Shown: positions 38,482 to 47,041 of the stretch, piece after piece | Layout: every line of letters begins with the position of its first letter | Position numbering within the stretch: position 1 is the first letter of the stretch | Assembly: GCA_030425505.1 (NCBI GenBank) | Contig: JAUIAB010000018.1 | Coordinates: forward strand, 1 to 58,691 | Origin: Bacteroidia bacterium | Lineage (GTDB): Bacteria; Bacteroidota; Bacteroidia; Cytophagales; Flammeovirgaceae | Length of the DNA stretch: 58,691 bases | Direction of reading: 5' to 3' | The notes under the pieces: generated by a model | The model's input: only the letters and a program-made list of their open reading frames with translations | Databases searched by the model: none | What the model was told of the DNA's origin: nothing | Translations under genes and position numbers: made by a program

Positions 38482-38549
38482 ACATAGTGTAAAAAGAAGA
38501 GGTATAAAGTTTTATTTAAGTCCTGCTTGGCTTGATTACTTAGTCTGCA
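38454..38549 (-). pseudogene. Decayed ParE toxin remnant
   Basis: Directly after the ParD-like gene an ATG is followed by a stop three codons later. Shifting the frame by one reads RLSNQAKQDLNKTLYLFF, which closely resembles the N-terminus of ParE/RelE-type toxins (usually YRLSxxAxxDLxxI). The frame ends after about 30 codons. The position, immediately 3' of ParD, is exactly where parE sits in a parDE pair. A frameshift and truncation would explain what is seen. Confidence 0.55.
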
Positions 38550-38550
38550 T

Positions 38551-38733
38551 TTAGCCATTAAGTAATGACTTTGCTTCTGCTTGAATTTCTTCTTTTGTAT
38601 TTTTGGTGAACCCTCTTTTTTCCGCTTTTTCAATTTTTGCTCTTATCCAATCAATTTGAGCTTGCTGTTTTCTCGCTTGTCTAATTAGGTCATTTACTAG
38701 CTCGCTTTTGCTAGAGTATTCATTACTATCCAT
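38551..38733 (-). CDS. ParD-like antitoxin, N-terminally short
   Basis: A 60-residue protein containing SSKSELVNDLIRQARKQQAQ and a tail IRAKIEKAEKRGF, the dimerisation and toxin-wrapping part of ParD/CopG antitoxins. The N-terminal beta-strand that normally binds DNA is missing or very short (full ParD proteins have about 80 residues). The first ATG is at 38,733; the frame opens at a TTG nine bases earlier. It overlaps the upstream 54-codon gene by 8 bp and is followed by the ParE remnant. It may be an orphan antitoxin or may have been co-opted by the zeta operon. Confidence 0.65.
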   Translation of the reverse strand: MDSNEYSSKSELVNDLIRQARKQQAQIDWIRAKIEKAEKRGFTKNTKEEIQAEAKSLLNG

Positions 38734-38890
38734 TATTGGCAATGGTATTTACTTTTACTTCTACTATTTTTCCGTCTTTGGTAATAATTAGGGGAGTATT
38801 CTTTTGACGTTTAAATTCAAGGAGTTTTTTATATGAACTTTCAAGCCCTTTTCGAACTTTATTTTCGAGTTCTTTCAATTTATTTTCCAT
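38726..38890 (-). CDS. 54-residue protein between zeta toxin and ParD
   Basis: A short ORF beginning at the ATG at 38,890, overlapping the end of the zeta-toxin gene by 11 bp and the start of the ParD-like gene by 8 bp. The product begins MENKLKELENKVRKGLESSY, a charged helix, and ends with a beta-hairpin-like PLIITKDGKIVEVKV. From memory, small proteins of this kind often accompany zeta-like kinases in Bacteroidota. It is a good candidate for the cognate antitoxin, but this is inference from position and size. Confidence 0.6.
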   Translation of the reverse strand: MENKLKELENKVRKGLESSYKKLLEFKRQKNTPLIITKDGKIVEVKVNTIANNG

Positions 38891-39455
38891 GATATTTTTG
38901 TTTTAAATCATCCCATTTAGTTACGTTATCAATATCAATTTCGTTCCCAAATCCTTTCGCAATAAAATCGAAGTGTTCATCTGAATTATCAATGAGCAAC
39001 CAAGAATCAACGAGAGGTATGTATCTGTTGAATAAGTTTAATAATCCATTTTTGAACCTTCTTTCAATTACATTTTTGGGAATGTTGTGTCCACCTTCCA
39101 TTACTCTAGTCTGCACCCTTCTAATTGCGAGGTCTTTTGAATTTAAACTTAGAAATAAGAGAGTAACTTCATAATCCATTTTTTGGGCTCTAGCGATTAA
39201 TGAATGATAACTTTTTGTAGCTAGTGTTGTTTCAAAAGCAAAGTTTTTTCCTTTTTTGATAAGCTCATTAATCCTTTCTAGCATAAGTCGCCCAGCTTGA
39301 AAACTAACACCTTCAGGATTAAATGGAGAAAGCCCTTTGGCAATTTCATCTGCATTTACAAATTCATGGCAGTCAAATATTTCAGGTAAAATAGTGTAAG
39401 AAGCAGTTGTCTTTCCTGCTCCATTTGGTCCTGCTATTATGTAAAGTTTTTTCAT
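38880..39455 (-). CDS. Zeta-toxin-like P-loop kinase
   Basis: A 191-residue P-loop protein with Walker A GPNGAGKTT (residues 8-16), an EFVNADEIAKGLSPFNPEG segment and the FAFETTLATKSYHSLI motif typical of zeta toxins. Zeta toxins phosphorylate UDP-N-acetyl sugars and block wall synthesis; related members act on other small molecules. It is the first gene of a three-gene overlapping operon, so the toxin precedes its presumed antitoxin, the reverse of the usual order. No epsilon antitoxin is nearby. Direct repeats lie on both sides of the block. Confidence 0.82.
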   Translation of the reverse strand: MKKLYIIAGPNGAGKTTASYTILPEIFDCHEFVNADEIAKGLSPFNPEGVSFQAGRLMLERINELIKKGKNFAFETTLATKSYHSLIARAQKMDYEVTLLFLSLNSKDLAIRRVQTRVMEGGHNIPKNVIERRFKNGLLNLFNRYIPLVDSWLLIDNSDEHFDFIAKGFGNEIDIDNVTKWDDLKQKYHGK

Positions 39456-39576
39456 TTAATAAGACAAAGATATCGAACTTAAAACTAACTAGTTATTTGA
39501 TAGGCTTTCAAAATATTAGAAGTACGTAATAAGTTAAGGTTTTGAATGATAGAGAGAAGAGTTGATCTGTGTGTTT

Positions 39577-39629
39577 AGTTAGGCTTGAATAATGATTTTT
39601 AGTTATTTGAAAGTATGTGTCACTATGAA
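39577..39629 (+). repeat. Right copy of a direct repeat flanking the toxin-antitoxin block
   Basis: Partner of 38,431-38,481 in the same orientation. It lies about 120 bp upstream of the zeta-toxin start and may include part of its promoter region. Confidence 0.55.
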
Positions 39630-39655
39630 AGCATGACGGTATGGGGGCTTCAGTA

Positions 39656-40315
39656 TTACTCTTCATAAATAGGGTAAACAGTTCTCAACTTGTTGCTTTT
39701 AATTACAAAATCTACCCTAATTCCACAATCAGTTGTAGAATGATAGATTGTAGAATCATCATTACATTGTTTTTTTGTCTTGTAAGCAAAATATATTTTA
39801 AGCATGAAAATATTAGGAGTCCAGTGTATTGGAAACATACTTGAGTTTTTTTTAACGTAAGTTTTTTTCCTTCCTTCTGAATAGAATTCAATATCAGCAA
39901 CCCAAACACCGTTTTTATCTTGATTTTTTTTGATTGCTATGTTTTTGATACTTTTATTCATTGTTGAAAACAAGTGAATACCCTGAATATCTTTGTTTAG
40001 TTCACCAAATATGGTATGTTTGACAAGCTTATAGCTTACATTATTAAACTCTTCATCCATGGGTGTTATGATTATTTGAGCTGGTTTTTTTAGGATGAAT
40101 TTTTTTTCACATATTTTCTGAGCAGATAAAGGATCTTCTTTATAGTATGACTTCCATATTGGACAATTCTTTCTAAGTTCTTCAATATTCTTATGACCCT
40201 TACATTCTTGTCCGTCTATATAAGAAAGGGGATTATCAGACTCTAAAACTCTAATAGGTTTATTGATTGAGAACTGTTTATTATCATCTTCTAGTCCTTT
40301 AACACAGAATAACAT
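39656..40315 (-). CDS. EndoU-like protein (possible RNase, orphan)
   Basis: A 219-residue protein with no signal peptide. The C-terminal 110 residues resemble the bacterial EndoU fold found in contact-dependent toxins: GVWVADIEFYSEGRKKTY, MFPIHWTP where toxins have MFPxxWS, and a final block CGIRVDFVIKSNKLRTVYP ending in IYEE where toxins have SSGMxIxGYxxxGKIxTAYPIY. A candidate catalytic His lies in IQGIHLFSTM. The paired His/Lys set of EndoU is not fully assignable, so activity is uncertain. The N-terminal half is Cys-containing and unrecognised. It stands alone beside the toxin-antitoxin block. Alternative: a cytoplasmic relative without nuclease activity. Confidence 0.5.
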   Translation of the reverse strand: MLFCVKGLEDDNKQFSINKPIRVLESDNPLSYIDGQECKGHKNIEELRKNCPIWKSYYKEDPLSAQKICEKKFILKKPAQIIITPMDEEFNNVSYKLVKHTIFGELNKDIQGIHLFSTMNKSIKNIAIKKNQDKNGVWVADIEFYSEGRKKTYVKKNSSMFPIHWTPNIFMLKIYFAYKTKKQCNDDSTIYHSTTDCGIRVDFVIKSNKLRTVYPIYEE

Positions 40316-40829
40316 TTATAAAAAAAAGTTTGAATCGTTAAATTATTACATATAACTACTTAAAAAGGAGCGTTCCACGTATCCTCATAATAACATCCCA
40401 AATATAATGCTTTATAAAGGAGAATTACTGGGTTTATTCTATTTAGAAAAACTCTTGATTTTGTAAAATACTGAAAGTTAAAAAAGCTGGTCATCCTGGT
40501 GAAAACCAGGGTCTAAGAGATTGTTGGCATAGCAAAACAACACCTGACTTTATTCCTTTTTTTCGCTCAAGCCGCTAGGCTCCTACTTTTTTCATTGCTA
40601 AAAAAGTAGGCAAAAAATCTAGGCAAAATAATTCCAACCACACATGCCTTCGCATCCATCACGATTTTGCCAGCCCACCCTACTTTTATATGTTAAGCAC
40701 CCTGGGAAAAGAGGCGAAAGGCAAGACCGCAGTGGATTTGTGGGTGGCAGGCTTGACTCGCCGGGACGGGTATTGCGGAGGGTGCCCTGTATCTTTATTT
40801 TTTTATTTTTGTGCAATTAAATTCGACCC
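40316..40829. repeat. Intergenic region built largely of dispersed repeats
   Basis: About 500 bp with no gene. Three blocks recur elsewhere: TGGTGAAAACCAGG with its TCTAA-AGAT flank (40,493-40,522, again near 55,169); a GCTAAAAAAGTAGGC region; and the CAAAATAATTCCA...CGCATCCATC block (40,617-40,680), which matches 9580-9643. From 40,690 to 40,790 the sequence is noticeably GC-richer than its surroundings. The 65-codon minus-strand frame here is a by-product of the repeat. Confidence 0.7.
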
Positions 40830-41420
40830 ATGTCATCTTTTTGGAGCAGTACGATAGAGATTTTAGGTGTAGTTTTCAACTTGCTGTTTCTGCTATTGCT
40901 TATAAAAGAAAGAGCTTCATGCTGGTTTTTCGGAATCGTTGCATCGCTTTTGAGTATCGTATTGTTTGTAGAGGTGAAGCTTTATTCTGAGGCAATACTT
41001 TACTCGTATTACGTAGGAATGGGCATTTACGGGTGGGTGAATTGGTCAAAAAGTACAGGGGAAAAGTTGCCTATTAAGCGAATACGTGTTTTTACTCACA
41101 TCGCTTTTATTGTGTTAGGAGTAGCACTTTCTTTTGGAATGGGGTTTTATTTTCAGTCCAATACGGATGCCGAAAAGCCTTATGCAGATGCATTTTCAAC
41201 GGTTTTTAGTTTTATTGCGACGTATTTAGAAACCCAAAAGGTTCTTTTTGGCTGGATTTACTGGATTGTAATTAATAGCTTTTCTATTTGGTTGTATTCG
41301 GAGAGAGGTCTTCTTTTCTACAGTTATTTGATGGTGGGTTATGCAGTGTTGTCCGTAGTTGGTCTGGTACGGTGGTGGAAGGTATATAATGCCGATTTAA
41401 GTGCAAATAAACAGGTTTAA
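40830..41420 (+). CDS. pnuC: PnuC-family vitamin/nucleoside transporter
   Basis: A 196-residue membrane protein of the PnuC family with about seven helices, including EILGVVFNLLFLLLLIKERA, the YSYYVGMGIYGWVNW motif (PnuC proteins carry a W-x3-N/W binding-site pattern here) and WIYWIVINSFSIWLYSERG. It likely imports nicotinamide riboside; some Bacteroidota relatives import thiamin instead. I saw no TPP riboswitch in the upstream repeat-filled region, and no thiamin or NAD genes nearby, so the substrate is open. Confidence 0.88.
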   Translation: MSSFWSSTIEILGVVFNLLFLLLLIKERASCWFFGIVASLLSIVLFVEVKLYSEAILYSYYVGMGIYGWVNWSKSTGEKLPIKRIRVFTHIAFIVLGVALSFGMGFYFQSNTDAEKPYADAFSTVFSFIATYLETQKVLFGWIYWIVINSFSIWLYSERGLLFYSYLMVGYAVLSVVGLVRWWKVYNADLSANKQV

Positions 41421-41737
41421 AGTGCTGAAAACCAGAGAATAAAATGTTTTTTCTTTATGTGCTTTTGACTTGGCTCAAAAGTACCAAAAACCCAAGAATG
41501 TCCAAAGCTTCCTCCCAGCATATCACCGCTCACCTCTCGGGACATTCGCCCAACCCGCCTTTTTTAACACGTACAAATTAAGGGTCTAGTCTTCTTAAGA
41601 GTCTACAACGATAGTTTTCCATATCCAGCTGTGTAGCATATTTATAATATTTGGAATGAAAGAGAGTTAGAGTTGGGTTAAGTTAGCCAAGATTAGAGTA
41701 GAAGTATTTAATTTGTACTAATGATTGGATCTGAATT
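41421..41737. repeat. Intergenic dispersed repeat between pnuC and dnaE
   Basis: Bases 41,455-41,570 carry a repeat-family member. TTTTGACTTGGCTCAAAAGTA resembles 9550-9570, and CCAAGAATGTCC, AGCTTCCTCCC and CGGGACATTCG reappear inverted at about 55,236-55,290. The remainder, 41,570-41,737, should contain the dnaE promoter; no clear -7 element was seen. Confidence 0.6.
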
Positions 41738-44700
41738 ATGTATTTAATTTTTGACACAGAGACGACTGGGCTTCCTCAGCGATACGATGCGCCAATTGAA
41801 GATTTGGATAATTGGCCAAGGCTGGTTCAGCTAGCCTGGCAATTGCACGATGCCAATGGTAATTTGCTTTCTGCAGGGAATAGAATAGTAAAGCCAGAGG
41901 GATTTACCATTCCTTTCAACTCGGAGAAGGTGCACGGTATATCAACGGAGATGGCGCTAAAAGAGGGGTATCCTTTGGGGGAAGTGTTGAAGGAGTTTGA
42001 AAAGGATGTAGCTAAAGCAGAAATTTTGGTGGGGCACAATGTTGATTTTGATATCCATATTGTTGGTGCTGAAATGCTGAGGGCAAGTCACTCGAGTGGC
42101 TTTATGTCTAAAAGGAAAATAGATACCAAAGATGAGTCAACGGATTATGTGGCAATTCCCGGAAGAGGAGGTAGGTATAAGTGGCCAACATTGACGGAGT
42201 TGCACTATAAGTTGTTTGGGAAAGGTTTTGGAGATGCACACGATGCTGCTTACGATGTGGATGCTACGGCAAGGTGCTTTTTTGAGTTGATTAAGGTTGG
42301 GGTTGTAATGCCAGAAGAAGGGGTTTTGGTAAAAGATATTCAATACGAAGCTCCAGAGTTGGGGGAAGCCAATTTTGATAAGAAAGAAGATTCTCAAAAG
42401 CCAGGGAAAGCGAAGCAGAAAGAAAAACTTGAAAAGGTGATTCCTTTCTCTCATTTGCATGTGCATTCACAGTTTTCCATTTTGCAGAGTCCAGCTTCTG
42501 TAAAGCAGATTGTCCATAAAGCGAAGGAGTTGAAAATGCCTGCTGTTGCCATTACGGATCATGGTAATCTGCATGGTGCTTTTTATGCGACTGGTCTAGC
42601 GGACGAAAGTATTAAAGTGATTATCGGCTGTGAGTTTTATCTATCTAAGGAAAGGAAGAGGCATAAGTTTACGAAAGATGATCCGGATAGAAGAACGCAG
42701 GAAGTTCTCATCGCTAAGACCGTGCAAGGCTATAAAAACCTTTGTAAGCTATCGTCTATTGGTTTTATTGAAGGTTTTTATGCGCAAGTACCAAGGATTG
42801 ATAAGGATCTGGTTAAAGAATATTCGGAAGGATTGATTGCTCTTACGGGGAATCTTTATGCAGAGATACCGTCTCTAATTTTGAATAGGGGAGAAGAGGC
42901 TGCAGAAGAGGAGTTTAAATGGTGGCATTCTATCTTCAAAGAGGATTATTATATAGAGCTGATGCGACATGGTTTGCCAGAAGAAGATAGGGTGAACGAG
43001 GTGCTATTAAAGTTTTCTGAAAAGTACAATGTGAAAATAATAGCTTCTAACAATGCCTATTATTTAGATAAGGAAAACTCTTCAGCGCACGATGCTTTAC
43101 TTTGTATAAAAGATGGGAAGCAAATGAGCATGCCGGTTGGTGGTGGTAGGAGTTATCGGTTTGCATTGCCCAATGATCAGTTTTATTTCAAGAGTCAGAA
43201 GGAGATGAACCAGCTTTTCGTAGATCTCCCGGAAGCTATTCAGAATACGAACGAAATTGTAGAAAAGTGCGAGCAGCTAAAGTTAGATAGAGATATTTTG
43301 CTTCCTGCCTTCCCAATACCAGAAGAGTTTGGTAGTGAAGACGACTATTTGCGGCATCTTACATTGGAAGGAGCAAAAGAAAATTATGAAGAAGTAGATG
43401 AAGAGGTTCTTCAAAGAATAGATCATGAGCTATCGATAATAAAGGAAATGGGATTCCCAGGTTACTTTTTGATCGTTCAGGACTTCATCAAGGCAGCGAG
43501 AGAGATGGGAGTGATTGTTGGGCCAGGAAGGGGTTCGGCTGCAGGATCCGTAGTGGCGTATTGCACTGGGATTACGAATATAGATCCGATAAAGTATAAC
43601 CTTCTTTTTGAGCGATTCCTTAACCCAGAAAGGATATCTATGCCTGATATAGATATTGATTTTGATGATAGGGGACGGCAAAAGGTGATTGACTGGGTGG
43701 TAGAGAAGTATGGTAAAAATCAGGTTGCTCAAATAGTAACTTATGGTACAATGGCAGCGAAAATGTCCATCCGGGATGTCGGTCGAGTATTGGAGTATCC
43801 TCTGCCAGATACGAATCAGTTGGCGAAGTTGGTGCCTGAAATACCAGGAATGACCTTAGAGCGAGCCTATGTAGAGTCGAAGGAGTTGAAAGAGATTAGG
43901 AATAAGAAAGAAGGAGAAGATTATGAGGTGGTTCGACTAGCGGAGACTTTAGAAGGATCAGTGAGGAATACGGGAATCCATGCTGCGGGTGTCATCATTG
44001 CTCCTGATGATTTGACGGAATACATCCCTGTTTGCACTTCAAAAGATGCAGACTTGTTGGTAACTCAGTTTGATGGAAAGGTGATTGAGAATGCTGGGAT
44101 GCTAAAGATGGATTTTTTAGGTCTTAAAACGCTTACTATTATCAAGGATGCATTGGATCTGATTGAACAAAACCATGGAACAAGGATAGATATAGACAAA
44201 ATTCCTCTGGATGATCCTAAGACTTTTGAGCTTTATCAAAGAGGGGAAACAGTAGCAACATTCCAGTTTGAGTCGGAGGGTATGCGAATGTATTTGAAAG
44301 ATCTAAAACCTACGCATGTGGAGGATCTAATCGCTATGAATGCACTGTACAGGCCTGGTCCTATGCAGTTTATTCCAAATTTTATCAATAGGAAGCATGG
44401 AAAAGAGAGGGTAGATTATCCTCATCCGTTATTGGAAGAAATCCTGAGTAATACCTATGGTATTATGGTATATCAGGAGCAGATTATGCAGACTGCTCAG
44501 ATTTTGGCAGGATATACACTTGGAGGAGCGGATCTTCTGAGAAGGGCGATGGGTAAAAAGAAGATGGAAGAAATGGAGCGGCAGAGGGCAATTTTCGTTG
44601 AAGGGGCTAAGGAGAAGAACGATATCCCTAAAGAGAAAGCGGATGAGATTTTTACCATTATGGAAAAATTTGCTGCTTATGGGTTTAATCGATCGCATTC

Positions 44701-45910
44701 GGCAGCATACTCTTTGGTAGCATATCAAACGGCTTATTTAAAGGCAAATTATCCTGCAGAGTATATGTCTGCTGTGCTGAGCAACTGGTTAGGGAATATT
44801 GATAAAATCAGTTATTTCCTCGAAGAGTGCAAGCGTATGGATATCAATGTTTTAGGGCCTGATGTGAATGAGAGTTTGAGAACCTTTAATGCCAATAAGG
44901 AAGGGAATATTCGATTTGGTCTTGCTGCGATAAAAGGGGCAGGAGATGCAGCAGTAGATTCTATAATTGATGAGAGGAAAGAAGGCGGGGCATTTGGTGA
45001 TATCTGGGATTTTATTGAAAGAGTAAACTTGCGATCTGTCAATAAAAAGACGGTAGAAAGTCTTGCTTATGCAGGTGCTTTTGACTCTTTCAATGAAGTG
45101 AACCGAGCGCAACTATTTTATAAGCCCGATGGTGATCAGACCACTGGGATAGAGAAGCTGATAAAGCATGGTAATAATGCTCAGGCAGAAAAACAATCCG
45201 CTCAGATCAGCTTATTTGGAGATGCAGAAAGTAAAGAGTTTATCCGACCAAAACTCCCTGCCTGCGAGCCATGGATTGAGCTTTTGAAGCTGAAATATGA
45301 GAAAGAAGTGGTTGGGTTTTATTTGTCGGGTCATCCTTTAGATCTTTTTAAAGAGGAGTTGGATCATTTTTGTGTTCCTTTGATGAAAGTTCAAGAGTTA
45401 AAAGGCAAAGAAGTAAATGTGGGAGGGGTGATTTCGTCTGTAACTCTGAAATATGGGAAAAATGGAAGCCAGTTTGCGCTATTTACTGTGGAAGATTACT
45501 TCAGCTCTCAAAATATGGCATTATTTGGGGAGACTTTTTTGAAAAATGCACATATTATAAAACCTGGTGAATTTGTATTCATCAAAGGAAAAGTAGAAGA
45601 GAGATACAATCAGCCTGGACAGTGGGAGTTTTCTCCCAAGCAACTGATGCCATTGGCGGATGTAAAGGATAAAATGTGTAACAAAATTAAGTTTCAGTTT
45701 GAGTCCAAGAGCTTATCTGAAAAAGACATTGAAGAAATACATCGGTTGGTAGAGGAATTTCCTGGAAAGTGCAATTTAGAGTTTGAAATAATGGATGCAG
45801 AAAAAAACCTCCGACTTCCATTAATGACAAGAAGTTATAGAGTAGAACTTTCAAAGGAGTTTTTAGAAGGGGTAAAGAAAATCCCTAATGTAGAATTTTC
45901 ATTAGCTTAG
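41738..45910 (+). CDS. dnaE: DNA polymerase III alpha subunit with fused DnaQ-like exonuclease
   Basis: The replicative polymerase catalytic subunit, 1390 residues. Residues 1-205 are a DEDD proofreading exonuclease (FDTETTGL with Asp6/Glu8, VGHNVDFDIHIVGAEM, GDAHDAAYDVDATA). A PHP domain starts near 239 (LHVHSQFSILQSPASV, TDHGNLHGAF). The polymerase core has VGPGRGSAAGSVVAYC and the catalytic aspartates in MPDIDIDFDDRGR (about 634-646), then TGIHAAGVIIAPDD, MALYRPGPMQFIP-like MNALYRPGPMQF, and GFNRSHSAAYSLVAYQTAYLK. The C-terminus has an OB domain (VNVGGVISSVTLKYGKNGSQF). A similar fused architecture is, to my recollection, known in other Bacteroidota. Its end overlaps the convergent M50 gene by 9 bp. 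Confidence 0.96.
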   Translation: MYLIFDTETTGLPQRYDAPIEDLDNWPRLVQLAWQLHDANGNLLSAGNRIVKPEGFTIPFNSEKVHGISTEMALKEGYPLGEVLKEFEKDVAKAEILVGHNVDFDIHIVGAEMLRASHSSGFMSKRKIDTKDESTDYVAIPGRGGRYKWPTLTELHYKLFGKGFGDAHDAAYDVDATARCFFELIKVGVVMPEEGVLVKDIQYEAPELGEANFDKKEDSQKPGKAKQKEKLEKVIPFSHLHVHSQFSILQSPASVKQIVHKAKELKMPAVAITDHGNLHGAFYATGLADESIKVIIGCEFYLSKERKRHKFTKDDPDRRTQEVLIAKTVQGYKNLCKLSSIGFIEGFYAQVPRIDKDLVKEYSEGLIALTGNLYAEIPSLILNRGEEAAEEEFKWWHSIFKEDYYIELMRHGLPEEDRVNEVLLKFSEKYNVKIIASNNAYYLDKENSSAHDALLCIKDGKQMSMPVGGGRSYRFALPNDQFYFKSQKEMNQLFVDLPEAIQNTNEIVEKCEQLKLDRDILLPAFPIPEEFGSEDDYLRHLTLEGAKENYEEVDEEVLQRIDHELSIIKEMGFPGYFLIVQDFIKAAREMGVIVGPGRGSAAGSVVAYCTGITNIDPIKYNLLFERFLNPERISMPDIDIDFDDRGRQKVIDWVVEKYGKNQVAQIVTYGTMAAKMSIRDVGRVLEYPLPDTNQLAKLVPEIPGMTLERAYVESKELKEIRNKKEGEDYEVVRLAETLEGSVRNTGIHAAGVIIAPDDLTEYIPVCTSKDADLLVTQFDGKVIENAGMLKMDFLGLKTLTIIKDALDLIEQNHGTRIDIDKIPLDDPKTFELYQRGETVATFQFESEGMRMYLKDLKPTHVEDLIAMNALYRPGPMQFIPNFINRKHGKERVDYPHPLLEEILSNTYGIMVYQEQIMQTAQILAGYTLGGADLLRRAMGKKKMEEMERQRAIFVEGAKEKNDIPKEKADEIFTIMEKFAAYGFNRSHSAAYSLVAYQTAYLKANYPAEYMSAVLSNWLGNIDKISYFLEECKRMDINVLGPDVNESLRTFNANKEGNIRFGLAAIKGAGDAAVDSIIDERKEGGAFGDIWDFIERVNLRSVNKKTVESLAYAGAFDSFNEVNRAQLFYKPDGDQTTGIEKLIKHGNNAQAEKQSAQISLFGDAESKEFIRPKLPACEPWIELLKLKYEKEVVGFYLSGHPLDLFKEELDHFCVPLMKVQELKGKEVNVGGVISSVTLKYGKNGSQFALFTVEDYFSSQNMALFGETFLKNAHIIKPGEFVFIKGKVEERYNQPGQWEFSPKQLMPLADVKDKMCNKIKFQFESKSLSEKDIEEIHRLVEEFPGKCNLEFEIMDAEKNLRLPLMTRSYRVELSKEFLEGVKKIPNVEFSLA

Positions 45911-47041
45911 GTTGTATTTGGTTCTTTCTTTTTTATAGATTGTTGCCCTCACTTTTTTGATAATCCAGCCGATTATTATGCTATACACGAAAGTAAGAAG
46001 CATATTATTTGATAGAAAGTCAGCTATATATAAGTTATTGTTTTTTAGCTCTTTATATAGATCTAACAGATATAGAAAAAAATCCACACCATAGTTAAAT
46101 ATCAGATTGTAAGCGATAAGTGCAATGAAGACATAGCTAAATATTCCATAAGCAAATAAGCGATAGTTTTTGATCTTTTTTCTGTAAAGTAAAACATCAA
46201 TTAATTGCCTATTAGAGGCTTCTTTTAAGTTTGGTAATTCTATGAAATCAGATAATACCCAATACCCATCAGATCTAAACAAAGGATTTAAATTGTAGAT
46301 AGATCGAATAGAAAAAGCAATAAGTAGGTTAAGCGGAGAGATATTTAATGATAACAGAATAAAAGATACTATCGTCAATAAGATAAACTCAAAATAAATG
46401 CCCGAAAGGCTAATTATTATTCGCTCTCTCTTTTCTAAAGACCAACTCATTGAAACATTAGAATAAAGAATTGGTTGAAAAATATAAAAACCAAACCCAA
46501 TCGGTGATGATTTTCCTGAGTATTTATATAGGGAAGTTACATGACCAAACTCATGAATGAACATGGTCAATATGTAGTATCCGAAAAAGCCAATAGAAGG
46601 CACATTGTATAATATGTCTTTGTTTAAAAAATAAACTTGACCCAATACAGCGGAAAAAAGTAAGAGCGAAGTAAAAAAAGCCCGTTGACTAATTAGAAAC
46701 GATAATGCCTTACAAATGCTCAGGTTAAAATTGGAAGAGAAAAGAATGACTTTTACTTTTAAATAAGTGCTTCTTAACTCCTTATCTCCTTTTAGGGCAT
46801 AGGTATCTGTTAAACAGCGGAATAAATTCCCATTGCAAAAAATTTCAATGTCATTTTTTAACAATAACCCTTGATCTCTGAAGTGTTGAGTAGCCTGTAT
46901 TAAATTGCCTTCTTTTGACCAATATTTGATAAAGTCTAATACGGATTGGTTTATAACAAAATGCTTGTTAAGAGCATGAATGCTTAGTACGTAACTAGTG
47001 CTATTCTGTTTGCGAACCATGTAATCGTTAACTATCCTCAT
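45902..47041 (-). CDS. Membrane M50-type zinc metalloprotease of the RiPP locus
   Basis: A 379-residue protein. Residues about 15-65 resemble a small winged-helix PqqD-like fold (SYVLSIHALNKHFVINQSVL). Multiple membrane helices then contain the zinc site H163-E-x-x-H167 in MFIHEFGHVTSLYK and a third-ligand region NLNPLFRSDGYWVLSDF (Asp258). This pattern is the M50 (site-2-protease-like) family often seen in peptide-export and RiPP clusters, such as YydH-type proteins. It is divergent from the dehydratase operon across a region carrying two shared operators, so it probably belongs to the cluster. It may trim the precursor, act in export, or give immunity; which of these is not shown. Confidence 0.78.
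   Translation of the reverse strand: MRIVNDYMVRKQNSTSYVLSIHALNKHFVINQSVLDFIKYWSKEGNLIQATQHFRDQGLLLKNDIEIFCNGNLFRCLTDTYALKGDKELRSTYLKVKVILFSSNFNLSICKALSFLISQRAFFTSLLLFSAVLGQVYFLNKDILYNVPSIGFFGYYILTMFIHEFGHVTSLYKYSGKSSPIGFGFYIFQPILYSNVSMSWSLEKRERIIISLSGIYFEFILLTIVSFILLSLNISPLNLLIAFSIRSIYNLNPLFRSDGYWVLSDFIELPNLKEASNRQLIDVLLYRKKIKNYRLFAYGIFSYVFIALIAYNLIFNYGVDFFLYLLDLYKELKNNNLYIADFLSNNMLLTFVYSIIIGWIIKKVRATIYKKERTKYNLS

Noticed and set aside
40619-40816. A 65-codon minus-strand frame upstream of pnuC
   Set aside because: It lies entirely in a dispersed repeat that also occurs at 9.6 kb; it has no ribosome-binding context or conserved product.
40700-40829. TPP or other riboswitch before pnuC
   Set aside because: The region is a GC-richer repeat block; I could not find the conserved TPP motifs (CUGAGA, ACCUGA).
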